Positions 48,386 through 62,440 are shown, counted from the stretch's first letter. The stretch is DNA of 64,000 nucleotides from Centrapalus pauciflorus (GCA_020465985.1 JAANYP010000849.1:144658-208657), one strand, 5' to 3'. Notes: generated by a model not told the origin, from the letters alone. A program made the numbers and translations.

Positions 48386-48850
48386 CCCTAAAGACTTAGA
48401 AGGATATATGTGTAATAAGAAATTTTACAAAAATATATGCGTAATATTTAAAGTTTGTAAGGATATATATGAAATTCTCGCTTTTTTGTAATTATAATTA
48501 GAAATATATTATTATAAATTAAGTTAAACACATATAATTTATTCCAATCAAATACATTTTATATTAAATTTGATCATAAAGACACAAAAAGTTTAAAACT
48601 CACCAAATATTCAAATTACGACAACTAAAAATTTAAATTACGACAACTAATAATCCAAATTATGATAACTAAAAATTCATATATTTGCCATCTTGTGTTT
48701 TTTTTTTCTCTTAATCAACCACATTTTGGTATTCGGGTTCACAATCGTCGTTATCTTCTTCGTTTGGAGGTGATATTCCAAGTCCGACTTCTTCGTTGTG
48801 TATATTCGCTTCCAAGTCGGCGTCGATTGCATCTTCTAGGGTTGTTATAT
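48386..48850. other. AT-rich spacer, right of inverted repeat
   Basis: Contains two more GGATATAT motifs like those in the palindrome arms, then unremarkable AT-rich DNA. The far end of the hAT element should lie here but no matching terminus was found. Confidence 0.3.
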
Positions 48851-48854
48851 TTCA

Positions 48855-50642
48855 TTTCTGAGTCGCTCCATCCAAATAATCTTTCAAGCAAATGCAACAT
48901 TCAACCGATTCGGGACTTAGTCTCGACCTCCGTTGCGATATAACCCTACCACTAACAAAGATAACGGATTCCAAAACTATCGTAGAAGTTAGTGAATCAC
49001 GGGTCAGGGCGGCTAGAAACGAAAAAATGGGTTTCTTTTCTTCCACCATGCCAAAATATCAAAGTTTTCAAAATCTTCGTACGTCATTTTCGATATAAAA
49101 TCACTTGATATATAGTTTCCTAACTCACTACTCGAGATGAAAGTACGTGCTGGTGTGGATTGAGAATTTAAAATAGTGTTAAAAACGATATTCCACTTCC
49201 GCCTCTACTAGAGATTCTCCTCTTCTCATTTGTTTGTGTATTACACTACTCGTATCGTATTTTCATAAATAAATATCACATAACTCTCGGAATCATTTGT
49301 TAAATAGTTTATTTGGTTTTGGACAAAACTGGGGTCATCTTCACATTCATGTAAACCAAAAACATACACAATACTTTCGATTAGTGTTTCCACACCACCA
49401 ACATTTACCGTTGGGTTTAAAGCGGTGACACAAGTAAAAACGAGTGATATTTCCTTAAAATATTTTAAAAGTTTTTCTTTCATTGCGTTGTCAATATTTT
49501 GGAAAACTTCACTCTCAAAATCAAAATTGTTTAGTTAAGAAGCCAACAAATAAATTTGATTTAGTACTAAAGGACTAGTCGAGTAATAAACACCGGACAA
49601 AATTGTTGTTGCATCTTTAAAAGCCTTTAAGATATCGGTCATTTTCGCAATAATTTTCCAATCGGAACCTGCATAAATGTTTGAGAGTTGTGAAAAGGTT
49701 ACAACGTTTCCTTTTGCCTTAACGCGGAGTGCATCATCATCCACGTCGAGTTCCAACGAGTTGGATGATCTAAATTAGCACCTAAAACTTTTTTATTAAC
49801 CGATTTACAATAACGTTTATAAGCATTTTGTCTTTGGTTGTTGTAACAAGATAACCGATTTTATCATCGCTTTAAATTGTAATCAAATCGGTTTAATCAC
49901 CTCCAACCCGGCTTGCACAGATAAATTTATAATATTTACAACGCAACAAGTAAGAAAAAAATATGACATCTAAAATAGGTGATAATAATAATTTTAATCT
50001 CGAAACCACGTTTGTATTATTCGACGCATTTCAAAAGAAATAGAAAAAACTTTGTTTTCTAACTCATAAAGACAAATCATCATTTTCATAAGTGCAAATA
50101 AATTTACACGGGTATGTGGTTCACCGAATAATTCAAACGCAATTACTCTTTTCATCATTTGCCAATTTTAGGCATCCAACCAATGTGTCGTAACGGTTAA
50201 AAAAAATTTCGGTGTTGTGAGGAAAACTCCAAACGTCGCAAGTTAACGAAACACAATAATTATATTTTTCAAAACCCAAAATCATTTTTTTCATGCGCAA
50301 GACGCCACAGTTTTAACGCATCTCTACGAAGGATGATACGACTTACTTGAGTATAAAGAGATTGCATCAATTGTTGAATTGTAGCCATCAAATCTAGTTT
50401 TGGCCAAAAAAAGGTTCAAGAAACCGCTAGTTTGCTCCCAACGGCTATAATTCTAACCGCTCGAAATTCGGTTTTTCCAGTTAAAAGGCGGTTTTTTATC
50501 CGTTAAAAAACCAGTGGACCAAATAAATATAAAACCAGTTGAAAATCCGGATCGGATAATAACCAGACTGTTGTAAAAACCCCGTTTTGTCATAACCATT
50601 TTCGGATCGAAATCATATAACTGGATTTTTTGTGCACCTTTA
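48855..50642 (-). pseudogene. hAT transposase remnant with 5' terminus
   Basis: The terminus (minus) reads TAAAGGTGCACAAAAAATCC at 50642, the same family as 308. Going inward, fragments in shifting frames match the RNase H-like hAT fold: VSLTCDVWS (near 50240), FELFGEPHTRVN (near 50130), RWNST (near 49760), DWKIIAKMTDILKAFKDATTILSGVYY (cut here for length in the source), LNPTVNVGGVETLIE (near 49400). The C-terminal dimerisation block has SGRVISQRRSRLSPESVE and LKDYLDGATQK (48910-48855). Many stops. The BED zinc finger and N-terminus are missing. Confidence 0.8.

Positions 50643-51694
<1,052 letters not shown>

Positions 51695-51763
<69 letters not shown>
51695..51763. repeat. (TA)n microsatellite
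   Basis: About 69 bp of TA on the right of the TIR element. Confidence 0.95.
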
Positions 51764-51768
<5 letters not shown>

Positions 51769-52171
51769 TAGACAAAAATGTAGTGAAATATGATTTATTA
51801 ATATTGTATTATATTTACTTTTTACTTACTTAATATTGTTTGTATAATATTTATTTAAGTTTGATATATCTTAATAATTTATAAACACATAATAGTTTTT
51901 TTTTATATAGACACATAGATAAGTATGTATAATATGTAATTCGGATGTATTTGTATTATATTAATAATAATAACAATAAACATTAAACAACGAGATATGT
52001 AAACAAATGTTGGATAAAGATAATGATTTATTAATATTTATTTAAAAATAATAAACCGTATTTATTTTTTATTTTATATTTGCTTTTGTATTTTATTTTA
52101 TATTTGTATTTATATATTTGTACCTATATTTTATATATGTATTTATCTTTTCATATTTGTATTATGATTTA
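51764..52171. other. AT-rich DNA, nothing recognised
   Basis: TTATTT-rich sequence with no ORF. Confidence 0.4.
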
Positions 52172-52535
52172 GGTTCAAATGAGTATCACTCATTATGCAG
52201 CGTACCAGAAGATATCACTTTTAAAAGTATTTTTATTTAAGTGTTTTTCATGAACGTGTTTTAATTAACATTACACAGATGATATATGAATTTTACGCAA
52301 ATTCAAACACTCTAAATGCATAAAATCACGCATCACATAAATGCAAGTTCACATGTATGCAAAATTATTTAAATGTACATTCACATCACTTTTTAGGAGC
52401 TAGGAGATGTGAATATATGTGATATAATCTTCATAATGTTAATTAAAACATGTTTATTAAAAAAAATCAAAAAAAGTTTTTTTTAAAGGTGGTAACTTCT
52501 GGTGTGCTGCATAATGAGCGGTAGTTTCTCGAACC
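52172..52535. mobile_element. TIR element, about 364 bp
   Basis: Left end GGTTCAAATGAGTATCACTC and right end reversed GGTTCGAGAAACTACCGCTC, both followed by ATTATGCAGC and ACCAGAAG. Same family as 51260-51694. Non-coding. Confidence 0.65.
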
Positions 52536-52828
52536 ATATTCTTTGTTTTATTTTATATTTGTATCTATATTTTATAATTGTATTTATCTTTTAGTATTTC
52601 ATATTTATCTTTTATTTTATATTTGTAGTAATACTTTATTTTTGTATTTATCTTTTCAGATGAAACGTGAAGGCGACACGTGAAAAATTATGTTCTTCTT
52701 TGTTATATATATATATATATTGATTAACTAAATTTAATAAACTCAATTTTTTATCATTATTTCTTGTGTTTTTATAAATAATTATTCTTAATGTTTTTTA
52801 AATTTAACACATGTAAGACATAGATATA
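52536..52828. other. AT-rich spacer
   Basis: Nothing recognised apart from a short TA run near 52700. Confidence 0.4.
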
Positions 52829-53201
52829 TCTATCTATTCTATTAAAAGAGTAAATAGATGTCACTTGACACCTAACTAGAATGTCACTTGGCATAACGTG
52901 GATACGACACGTGTATAATCTATAATTTCCATATTAAAATAATAATTGCATTAATTAAATTAATTTAGAAATAAAATATCCTCATATTATTTTGGATTTC
53001 AAATTTAAATTTGAGTCTATAACTCACATCTTTTGTTAGCTTCTTATCCAAACTTCTTAGCTTCTATAATTTTTTTTCCTTTTTTGGTTATTATTTGATT
53101 TTTAGTTATGTTTCTTACATTTAACCCATTTTACATATTTTCTATAATCACTTTAATAGTATATATTAATCTTTTATTTGTAGTTTCTGTAATAATTTTT
53201 C

Positions 53202-53239
<38 letters not shown>

Positions 53240-53292
53240 TTGAAAAAACAAGTTATCTACTATTCCGTGTAGTACACGGGTAATATACTAGT
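52829..53292 (+). mobile_element. Non-autonomous Helitron
   Basis: 5' end A|TCTATCTATTCTATTAAAAG; 3' end with hairpin CCGTGT-AGT-ACACGG (53265-53279), 8 nt, then CTAGT (53288-53292). These match Helitron rules (TC start, hairpin, CTRRT end). The base after CTAGT is A, not the usual T. A (TA)n run lies inside. No coding capacity. Confidence 0.65.
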
Positions 53293-54852
53293 AACCTAAT
53301 TTATAAGCAAAATAATACACGTGGAAGCTTTCATGATGGGAAAAACACATAAAATTTCATAAATAGAAATGAAAACCATGCTATTAACTAATATTGCTAT
53401 TTAGATGAGGATCTTGATCCAAACAGAAATAATGAAATCACGATGATGACATTGAAAGATCATAAATGACCAATTCAGTAAATGCAAGTGTTAGGAATTA
53501 TATGAAGTTATCCTAACATCAAGTCTTAATTTAAGACCATGTTTCCAAGATCATACTTTCAATAATCATTGCAATATAAAAGATAGATATAGTACTTAAA
53601 AGTGTGAAAATATGAACAATCTAAATGATATCCTGCACATTAATTTTCAATAAGTCTCCTTGCATTAACAAGTCATAAAGTCAGATCTAAAATCCTTATG
53701 TAAGGATTACAATTGCATAACTATAAACCATAGCAATATAGTAGTGTGAGATTCAAGTAATGTAACTATACAGCAATTGCCACCGGCATTGCCGTCACAA
53801 ATGCAATCAGACAATCACAAATGTAATACTGCAGGCAAGTGACAGAATCAGAAATGTCAAATGTGCCAACTTATGGGCTTAAACCTAGTCAAAATTAAGT
53901 TCATAACAAAAGCATTCATTTATCATATTAATTCAAAAAACAAGCTATTCCCAGAAAATAAAACACATGTACAAAGTAGGATTGCTTTTGACAACAAAAA
54001 GGCAAGAGTTGCAAGGTAGCTAGTCTTCATGAACATTACCAGATCGCAAAGTACTATATTTCATTTCATAAAATTGAACCGTCATACCTCATTTGGCTTG
54101 GTGGTAGTATGCAAACTGCTTCAACGATACATCTGATTAGAGTGTTCAAAACGCATCTGCGTAGGGCGTAGTGTTTTCGTCATCATCCACTTAAAGCTGT
54201 CCCGATTTCAAGACATAACATATTCAAATACTCCATCATGCAAAAATGATTGTTTTTCTTCTGCATGACAAATGGTCTTCAGATTTGTGTATGAAAAAAG
54301 TTGATTATCCGTCTGACCTCTATAGAAGTAGAAAAAGCACCAGTTAACAGGTTTCATCAACCGCCATCTTCATTTGCTTCACAACTACAGGTAACAAAAC
54401 TGCAATGAAGCAGTTTTTCTTGTCAAAATAGAAATAAAACGGCAAACCATTCGGAGATGTAATAGGACAGACGCTGTATCAGCAACCAAGATCTTCCAAT
54501 ATCTTTCTTCGATGGTTTTGATTGATCCCCTAAAAAGTTTATACTGAACTATTTCTCTACAACCTAAAGGGAGTTTGTTCCATCATGTTTGACCAGAGGG
54601 AACTAGTCAAATGGGTTACTACTAGAATACTAAAAAAGTGACCAAACGAAACATAAAAATTTAAACTGGTGTAGGGGACCATCCCAATGGCATCTAGTGG
54701 CCTATGATAGGCCAGTAAATTTCGATCAATGCCAACTTCCTTATCCTCAGTTATAGAGTTCTCCAGGTGACAGTTTGCCATTCATGACTCTAACCTAAAA
54801 ACTTACAACAGGCCTTTCTTCGACCACAGACTAGTTGATTTTATAGTGACAG
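53293..54852 (-). other. 3' flank and probable 3' UTR of the NYN gene
   Basis: Lies downstream of the gene stop on the minus strand. It has more balanced composition than the TE regions, and no repeat was seen. I could not place a poly(A) site. The 74-codon frame at 54781-54557 looks like chance. Confidence 0.4.
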
Positions 54853-55027
54853 CTACCATTCTGATTCCGGGTTGCTCTCCGGAAGTGTAATAGTAACTGG
54901 CTGCCATCCCGATGGATGATGTATGATCCACTTCTTTCCACTGATGGCCAAGTGCAAAATCTGAAGTACGTCACCCAAAGCAGTATCTTTTAAGCATGCA
55001 TTCTTTATAATAGTTGCTGCTTCGTAT
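54853..55027 (-). CDS. NYN gene exon 3
   Basis: Begins after TTTTGCATAG with YEAATIIKNACLKD, ends SNPESEW and TAG at 54855-54853. The intron before it is only 85 bp (55112-55028). Confidence 0.88.
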
Positions 55028-58000
55028 CTATGCAAAACATAAACAATCCATCGGTCTGATAACGGTAAAGATGATTCACAGAAACTAATATGCAGAGGAA
55101 ATTAGATGTTACCTGCAGTGAGAACCGGCTATTGCAGAACGACCAGCAGGAGTTGACAAATATTTTTGTAGTTCATCCCATTTTGCTTTTGAGTGATCTT
55201 TAATATTGTTACCTATAGGGTTCACACACTTCCATAATTTCTCATTCTTACCAACAAAGAATGGTAATGATCCTAGATTCTGTTTCACTACCAGCTGCTG
55301 CTTGACAGCACTCTCTAGGGCCTTCTTAACATCGATATTCCGTTGCTTAGGATTCCCATAACGAATGCAATTAGTTATGTTTGCTTCAGTAGGCATAATC
55401 TTTTCATTTTTCAGTGTGCTCAAGGAAAGTAAAATCACTCCTATGAGACCTTGGACATATTCTGAAGGTTTTGGGCATCCTGGTGTGCCCCACACACCAC
55501 CAGCAGTTGCAGAAGCATTTGTTGTGTCTAATGCTGATGAAGATGGTGGCTGGGAATTGGGATTAGTAGCTGGATATTTGTTCAGATTATCCTTGTAAAA
55601 CGGAGACTTATTGGGCACACCGTATCCTTTTTGTGGACTGTTTGTATATGCAAGATTTGGAGATTCGGTCGAATTTTGTTTCAGCAGTCCTCCACTTTGT
55701 GGCCTAGTCGTATTGTGTTCTCTGCCAGAGCTATCAGAAAAGTTAAGCTTACCAACATCAGGTACAAATGTCGTTGTAGTAGAAGTAGAGCTGTATCCAT
55801 CAGGCCTTGGAGGTGTATAATGAGGACGAGTATGCAAATTAGGTGGAAAAAAATTTCCAGGGGCAAGTGCAGGTGTCCCTGGAACATTAGTGGGCTTTAC
55901 AGGCTGTTGATGATGATGACCTTGGTAGCTAGTGACGTTATTGTTGTTGTTCCACATATAATCAGGGCGAACAGGAATGTGATTTGGGATTGATCCACTT
56001 GAAGAAACAATAGGAATATGAGAATAAGATTGCTCCTGTGAATCCTTGAACTGACTAGGGAGCATATAACCTGGTTGATGAGGGTTTGAATTAATTTGAT
56101 TTTCCATAATCCCAATGGGTGGACTTGTAGTTCTCGATATAACTGGTTGACTCAAGTTTTTCCTTAACTGCTTTCCCTTTGGTTTAGAATCAGTTGCTCT
56201 TCCCATACTCGATAATTTCTGCAATCCTGGATGGGGATTCCCATAAACATTATCTAAAGATTGATGTATCTGAACTGGCTCAGAAACTGGAATATGTACA
56301 GAGTTGGCACTGAATGTATGGCCATAGCTATTATCAACTGCTTGAGATGATTCACCATTTGTAATTGGTGGACCTCCAGCCAAAAGACTTGTCCATAGCC
56401 ATACACTCTTAGCAGCTGCAAGGAGGGATACCGATGCTTTCTGAGGCTGTGCAAGAAGAATATTATATTTCCTCATCCTCAATTGATGCAGCGCATTAGA
56501 AAAGTCTCGATCACCAGAAATCAACAGATAATTGCCTGGCGCAGGGTTATCAACAGCCCAAAATAACATGTCCACCAAAATTTTCTTGTCACTTGCATCT
56601 TTGACACCTAGCCACAAGAAATGCAGATTTTTATTAGATGCATTAGGACTCCATGCGAGTCGAGCTCAAGTGTTAAACTACCGAACTCGTGAGGCTTGCA
56701 AGCCTCTATGTATATATTGTTGGTGTGTTGTCGAGTCATTCAAACTGGTGATGTATATATATTCATCTATCTTTATAACCATCAAGTCAAGTTTTTAATG
56801 AAGTATGGAGCAAGGTAGTTAAATGCAAAAAGCTCATATGAGGCGACCAACCTTGATTACGGATTAAGGCGAGAGGCGCAAGAAAGCAAGGGCCCGAGCT
56901 AAGCCAGTGTATATGACATATATTACCATAAAACATAATCAAAGGATAATTTAATAATTATGAACATTATACCAAGTATATTAAGATTAATATAGTTCTT
57001 AACGATTAAAATAACCAATAAAAAGTAGTCTTAAATGAACATAAACATAAGTGCTTGTACCTTTTTAATCCTATAACTATAAGGGTATCATTCTAATGAT
57101 AAAGAACTAGAAATGATACATTTTTAATACTTGATAGCAGACTTATTGGATATATTGTGAATTTTAACAAGGTCGAGCTTCAAAATTTAGGCTCGATAGT
57201 GCTTTAGTCAAATTTCAAGCTTCAACTTTCAATGTCAAGGCGTCAAGCTTGTCACTACTCGGCTTGATTACACCCTTAGTAACAACTAACAACAGTGACT
57301 AAGCAAAAAGAAAAAATCAAAACAATAGTCAAGGTTCAACTAGAACATAGTAGGTCCTACTATCCTCTAAAAGTAGCTGCTCTACTTTGGCAGTATGACA
57401 CCTAACTTGTACCAAAGACACCAGCAAATAAATTTCTATATTGCTCTATGATCACTATTTCTTTAGTAAATCTTTAGTTGTAATTTCCATTCAATTGTCT
57501 CCAAGTTGGCGTCCCATAAACAATAAGAAATGCTTCACAAATAGAGAACATAGATTCTTTCTTTTGTTGATATACAATTTCATGAGAGAACTAAAAGAGA
57601 ATGATAATACCATCAATCAACAACAATTTAGCCTTTGCCCCTTTCCAGGAGTGTGGTCGATAGGGCGGTAAACAATGAACTGTGTGTGTACATTTGCAAT
57701 GTTGTAAAAATCGGCCTAGGGCCTAGGCGGCCGACTAATCGGCGCCTAGGCGGTGATCGGACCACTGGCGATACGATTAACATAGGATCGGCCTTGTTTA
57801 GGCTGAGCTAGGCTGGTCTAGGCGGCGAGTTAGAGGAAGGAAAGCGAAGTTCTCTCTGTCCTTGCCGTTCACTCTCTGTTCGCATCTCTCGGTCCTCGCC
57901 GTTTTCTATCTTTTTGCTGCTGTCACTCTCCATCGTTGTTGTAGAGAGAGCAGAGGAAGGAAGGTGAAGCAGCGATTGAGAAAGCATAGGAAGGAAGGTG

Positions 58001-58144
58001 AATATGAAGCAGCAGGGGAGAAAGCAGAGGAAGGAAGGCGTGTAGTGAGAAGATGAAGTTGAAGCGGCTGTTGTTTAAATCTCCCAAAAGGCATTTATAA
58101 TCTAGTTTTCATTTATTTAGTTATTAAACTAATTAAAAGAAAAT

Positions 58145-58203
<59 letters not shown>

Positions 58204-58644
58204 TAAGTTCCATGGAGTCCCATATTAGATTGGAGTCCTGGAGTCCAATATTAAATGAACATGTTCATTACAATAAAATGTTTTATTTTATACAAAAGTA
58301 TAATATACACATGTTCAAAAGTGCATTACAATTGACGAGTTCCCATCATTTGAAGTTATAATGATAAAAAAAAATTCTATATCGTGCAAAATTATAATAT
58401 TTAAACAATATGCACATGTGATCTAATGATGCACTTTGAACATGTGCATATTGTATTTTTGCATGAAATATAACATTTTTATCGTAATGAACTTCAAATT
58501 GTGTGAATTGTTCAACAGTAGTTCACTTTTGAACATTTATATATTACATTTTTGCATGAAATAAAATATTTTATTGTAATGAACATGTACATTTAATATG
58601 GACTCCAGGACTCCAATCTAATATGGGACTCCATGGAACTTAAA

Positions 58645-58736
<92 letters not shown>

Positions 58737-58887
58737 GGTTATTACCGTTAAAATATATAAGTGATTAACTTTGAGATCTAATTATATAATAGTATTAATT
58801 ATTATTTGATCGTTTTTTTAAAACTTACCTATGTTTATATCTTAGTATTTATGAACATGTTACATATATAATTCTGAAATTTACATG

Positions 58888-58961
<74 letters not shown>

Positions 58962-60267
58962 AAATTAATCAATTTTAGGTTATTACCGTTAAAATATTTA
59001 AGTGATTAACTTTGATATCTAATTATATAATAGTATTAATTATTATTTGATCGTTTTTTTAACTTACCTATGTTTATATCTTAGTATTTATGAACATGTT
59101 ACGTATATAATTCTGAAATTTACATACTAAAAATTCCAATCCGACTACTCCCCGATTAATCCCCGCCTAGCCGATTAATCGCTAGTCCCCTATCGGCCTA
59201 CTACCGCCTAGCGACTTCTACAACACTGTACGTTTGGCCAAAAGTTCCTCTATGTTCGTTCATTTAACAAACCAACATGAGCAGGATTTTCTGTGGCTTT
59301 AATTAATTGGATAAACGAGCTCGAGCTCGAGCTTCACATATCGAGCTCGCGAGCCTAAACGAGCTTAAACGAGCCTATATATAAATATATTTTTAAATTA
59401 ATAAATATATAATATATGGATTAAATAAATACATATATATTAAAATAACAAGTTATATATATTATATTAAAAGATTATTTTAAACGAGCCTGAGCCGAGC
59501 TCGAGCCTAGTACTTTTAAACGAGCCGAGCTTGAGCTTAAACGGGCTCCGGCTCGGCTCGGCTCGTTTACACCCCTAGTTATAGATGATAAAAAAAAAAA
59601 CAAAATGCTTTATGGGTTTTTACAAAACTCATATGTTTTGTATGTGTTTACTATCTTAACGAGCGAAGACAACCAAGTTAAACTATTTATCGAGGGAACA
59701 TGAACAAGAAAATATGCATTTAGCATTTTAGCCGTTCATGTTCATTTGTTTGTTCTTTTAAACTTAAATGAACGAACATGAACAAGACATGTTCATTCGG
59801 TTCGTTAAATAACACTAGTTATCAACGTGTACAGACTTCAGAAAATAAGAGGTATTAGTGTCCAGACACACAGAACGCATAGTTAAAGGCTTGAATTTTC
59901 ATGCATAGCTCCTATTTTAGTGCTAAAAGATATATTATCTTTCTTTAACAAGTGCCAACATAGTTAAAGGTGTTAAGGCGAGGCATTTTTGCCTGATCCC
60001 TTGTGGGTGTCTAGTCAATGCGGTCTGATTAGGCAAGAAACTTTCTCGATTAGGCACCAGGCAACCAACGCATAATGCTGCAGACCTTTTCCATCCAAAA
60101 AGATAGATTCAGGAATTCAGAATTGACAATTTGAAAGCTGAACTTCTTCCATTAGGATTGATAAGATAAGAATGTCAATTGGTTTTTTCAATTTACATGT
60201 CATGAGGTTGCTTTTTTAAGGGATAGTTGCATGGGATAATAATTATCTCTCTCTCTTTGTGTGTTTA

Positions 60268-60351
<84 letters not shown>

Positions 60352-61658
60352 CTTATATAGACACATGCGCTAAATCACACACACATGTATCGATGCCAAA
60401 TTTCTTAAAAAGCTACTATAAATCATTTGAGGCAAAAGTATTATGGTAAGTAATAGGCAATAAATGTTATATATTGATTTCAATGAAGTTAAAATTTTTA
60501 TTTGACTCTTAGAGCGTTTTACTTCGTCTACTACATCTATTTGGGTATATGAACTATTTAACGTTTAATATATGTTATTATATCTTCATATTGTGCTTTT
60601 ATTCATATTTTTATGTTAAGTTTTGTCACATACATTATTTACAAATCTAACCAGATCAAGTCACTCAAGCCCTAGCCTTTTTGCCACATCCGCCTTATTC
60701 CGTGATAAGGGCATGTGGCCTTGGTTGGGTAAACAAAGAAGATTTGTAAAGTATGATTGAAATGTAGAAAAACAGACCAGATCCAGAGGTCAAACCTCGA
60801 CTTAAAATAAATAATCAAACTCTAATTTGTGATTTCAAAGTGAAATTGGATTTTCGTCACCCCAAATTGCATTTTTAAAACTGCTACAATAATAAAAACC
60901 CAAATACAAATTATTGAAGAAAAAACTCCATTTTGGACCAAAAAAAATAGGCAATTAGCATGTTGCAGCTTGGTTGCAAAAAAAAAAAAAAAAAGATTTT
61001 CAATGGTCCATCATTTCAAAACAGGAAAAATGAAAATCATCGCCAGAAACCAAATCCAAACACCAGGCTCATGAGCACAGTTCACCATGATCAATACAGT
61101 CCACTGCATCTTCCCAAAATCAAAATATAAAATTGCATATAAATATCCTAAATAAACAATCAAATAGATTATATAACCATATGCATAAACAGATCTATAT
61201 ATCCGTCCTGTTAGGGTTTATGGACTAGTTTAATCACCACAATCTTTTCACTCAAATAACAAAAACACAATCATCGTTCCCATAATTCCACTTAAACATA
61301 AAACCAAACACTACACAATTACCAACACATTCACACAAAACAAAAAAAATTCCAGATGAGAGAATATACCAGCGGGAACATGATTCAACGCGATTCCAGT
61401 ACTGTTAAGCCCTTGCTGTACAGATGCAGGGATCCGATGGGTGTCGCCATAGGCAGAAATCGATACTGGCCCACAGTAGTTCATATTAACCAAAGCAGAA
61501 CTTATATTCTGTGCGATCGAATGTGGTTCACAACCTTTTGGTACCTGACAGTTCTCTATATCCCACCAAACAGATATCTTTGCTTTGGCGTACTGTTCAT
61601 CCGCTCCTCCTCCTCCTGCCATTGTTGCAACGCCGTTGATTCCAACAGATCCGTTCAT
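54853..61658 (-). CDS. NYN-domain (PIN-like nuclease) protein, MARF1/limkain-b1-like
   Basis: Three exons (61658-61370, 56607-55113, 55027-54853) join to 1959 nt, 652 codons plus TAG. Both introns have GT...AG ends and keep phase (phase 1, then phase 2). Residues about 28-165 form an NYN domain, a metal-dependent PIN-like RNase fold. Candidate acidic residues are D33 (VWWDIENC), D103/D109 (SDKKILVDML) and D129/D131 (ISGDRDFS). A long low-complexity Pro/Ser/Asn/Gln middle follows, then a conserved C-terminal block (about 467-652, from GVWGTPGCPKPSEYV) of winged-helix character. Plants have several such proteins, thought to act on RNA. No targeting signal is obvious. Start chosen as the first ATG of exon 1; M13 is an alternative. 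The reading frame is intact, so the gene looks functional. Confidence 0.88.
55113..56607 (-). CDS. NYN gene exon 2
   Basis: Begins after GTGGCTAG with VKDASDKKILVDML, completes the NYN fold (LLISGDRDFSNALHQLR, KSVWLWTSLLAGGPP), carries the low-complexity middle and most of the C-terminal block. Ends CACTGCAG|GTAACA. Confidence 0.9.
58148..58199. repeat. (TA)n microsatellite
   Basis: About 52 bp of TA on the left of the nested TIR element. Confidence 0.95.
58200..58646. mobile_element. TIR element nested in (TA)n
   Basis: Inverted ends of about 150 bp: left GGTTAAGTTCCATGGAGTCC, right reversed ATTTAAGTTCCATGGAGTCC. Flanked on both sides by long TA tracts. Non-coding. Confidence 0.8.
58733..59129. 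repeat. Direct duplication of about 155 bp split by (TA)n
   Basis: 58733-58890 and 58975-59129 are nearly the same (TTAGGTTATTACCGTTAAAA start), separated by about 70 bp of TA. Confidence 0.85.
59310..59578. mobile_element. hAT-like fragment with GAGCTCG-rich ends
   Basis: GAGCTCGAG/GAGCCGAGC words at both sides of an AT-rich core. The right end is CGTTTACACCCCTAG, a common plant hAT terminus. The left terminus is worn. Confidence 0.5.
60265..60350. repeat. (TA)n(AC)n microsatellite
   Basis: About 70 bp of TA then AC repeats, inside intron 1. Confidence 0.95.
61370..61658 (-). CDS. NYN gene exon 1
   Basis: Encodes residues 1-96 plus one base: a Gly-rich leader, then KISVWWDIENCQVPKG with the first catalytic Asp, then the first half of the NYN fold to NHVPAG. 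The donor is GCTG|GTATAT. Confidence 0.88.
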
Positions 61659-62440
61659 AAAGTCGCCGGAAAATCCAGATGGCGCACGATAGCAGAGAAA
61701 CCCTATTATTTATTTATTTTTTTCTTTTTTTTAATTATGGAAGAGGATGAGAAATGAAATGGCTCTAGTGGAAAAGGATGAGGAGAGATGAAACCAATTT
61801 TATACAGTTGAGAGCTGACGTGGGGTAGGGGTGAGGGTATATGTGAAATTACAAAATTACCCCTGAAAGGTTTTGTTGGCTTTCGAAAGTGTCGTTGGAA
61901 TCGATGCTTTGTTTACTCGAGAAGTGGAGAGGAAATGAGGGGTAAATTTGGTGATGTAGAAATTAATACCAAGTTACAAAATTTCTAAAATGACCCTGAC
62001 AAGTCTTTTGGACTTCGGAGTGTTTGAAGGGGTCGATGTTTGTACTCATTGACTTTACAACACTTGGAAATTGAAACGGAGTCTTTTAACCCGAGTTTTC
62101 TTAGAGACATGCATGCTTGGACTCGGTTCGATTAGTAGTCTAATGTAAATTGTGTTTTTGGTTTTGGTTATCATGTCTTTGGTTGCCTGTTAGAACGTGA
62201 CTACCCGTGGTTCGATCCATGTTTTCTTATTATATATTTAAAAACAAATAAAAATTAGAAATATACGTCTTTTAAATTCAAATTCTCTTTAAATACAAAG
62301 TTATAATAAACTAATTGGTCAAAAATCTCAAAAATTACACTAAATGTATTTAACAATATAATTAAATAAAAATATCATTTGAAAATCTATTATTTAATGT
62401 ATTAAAATGACTAAATGAAATTATAAATAAAAGCTATTAA
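61659..62440 (-). promoter_or_regulatory. Upstream region of the NYN gene
   Basis: Contains the 5' UTR and promoter by position. A T-rich run near 61710-61735 and C/T-rich sequence before the ATG are visible. No clear TATA box was picked out. Confidence 0.35.

Larger units (their letters stand above)
57697..59228. mobile_element. Non-autonomous hAT element in intron 1
   Basis: Ends CAATGTTGTAAAAATCGGCC and, reversed, CAGTGTTGTAGAAGTCGCTA. They are flanked by 8-bp duplications TACATTTG (57689-57696) and TACGTTTG (59229-59236), seven of eight identical. Subterminal CCTAGGCGG/GATTAATCGG words are dense. The interior is filled by TA tracts and other insertions. No transposase. Confidence 0.75.
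56608..61369 (-). other. NYN gene intron 1 (4762 bp, TE-rich)
   Basis: Contains a hAT element (57697-59228), a nested (TA)n TIR element, a hAT-like GAGCTCG-rich fragment (59310-59578) and a (TA)n(AC)n tract. Two AAGGCGAGGC-type degenerate repeat pieces lie near 56860 and 59970. 60351-61369 is AT-rich with a poly-A run near 60980 and no other feature seen. Confidence 0.8.

Noticed and set aside
54557..54781. 74-codon minus-strand frame after the NYN gene
   Set aside because: No similarity recognised, not joined by plausible splice sites to the gene, and located in the probable 3' UTR.
57862..58094. Short frames in the hAT element of intron 1
   Set aside because: Low-complexity Arg/Lys/Glu or Leu/Ser strings from GAAGGAAGG-type repeats inside an intron.
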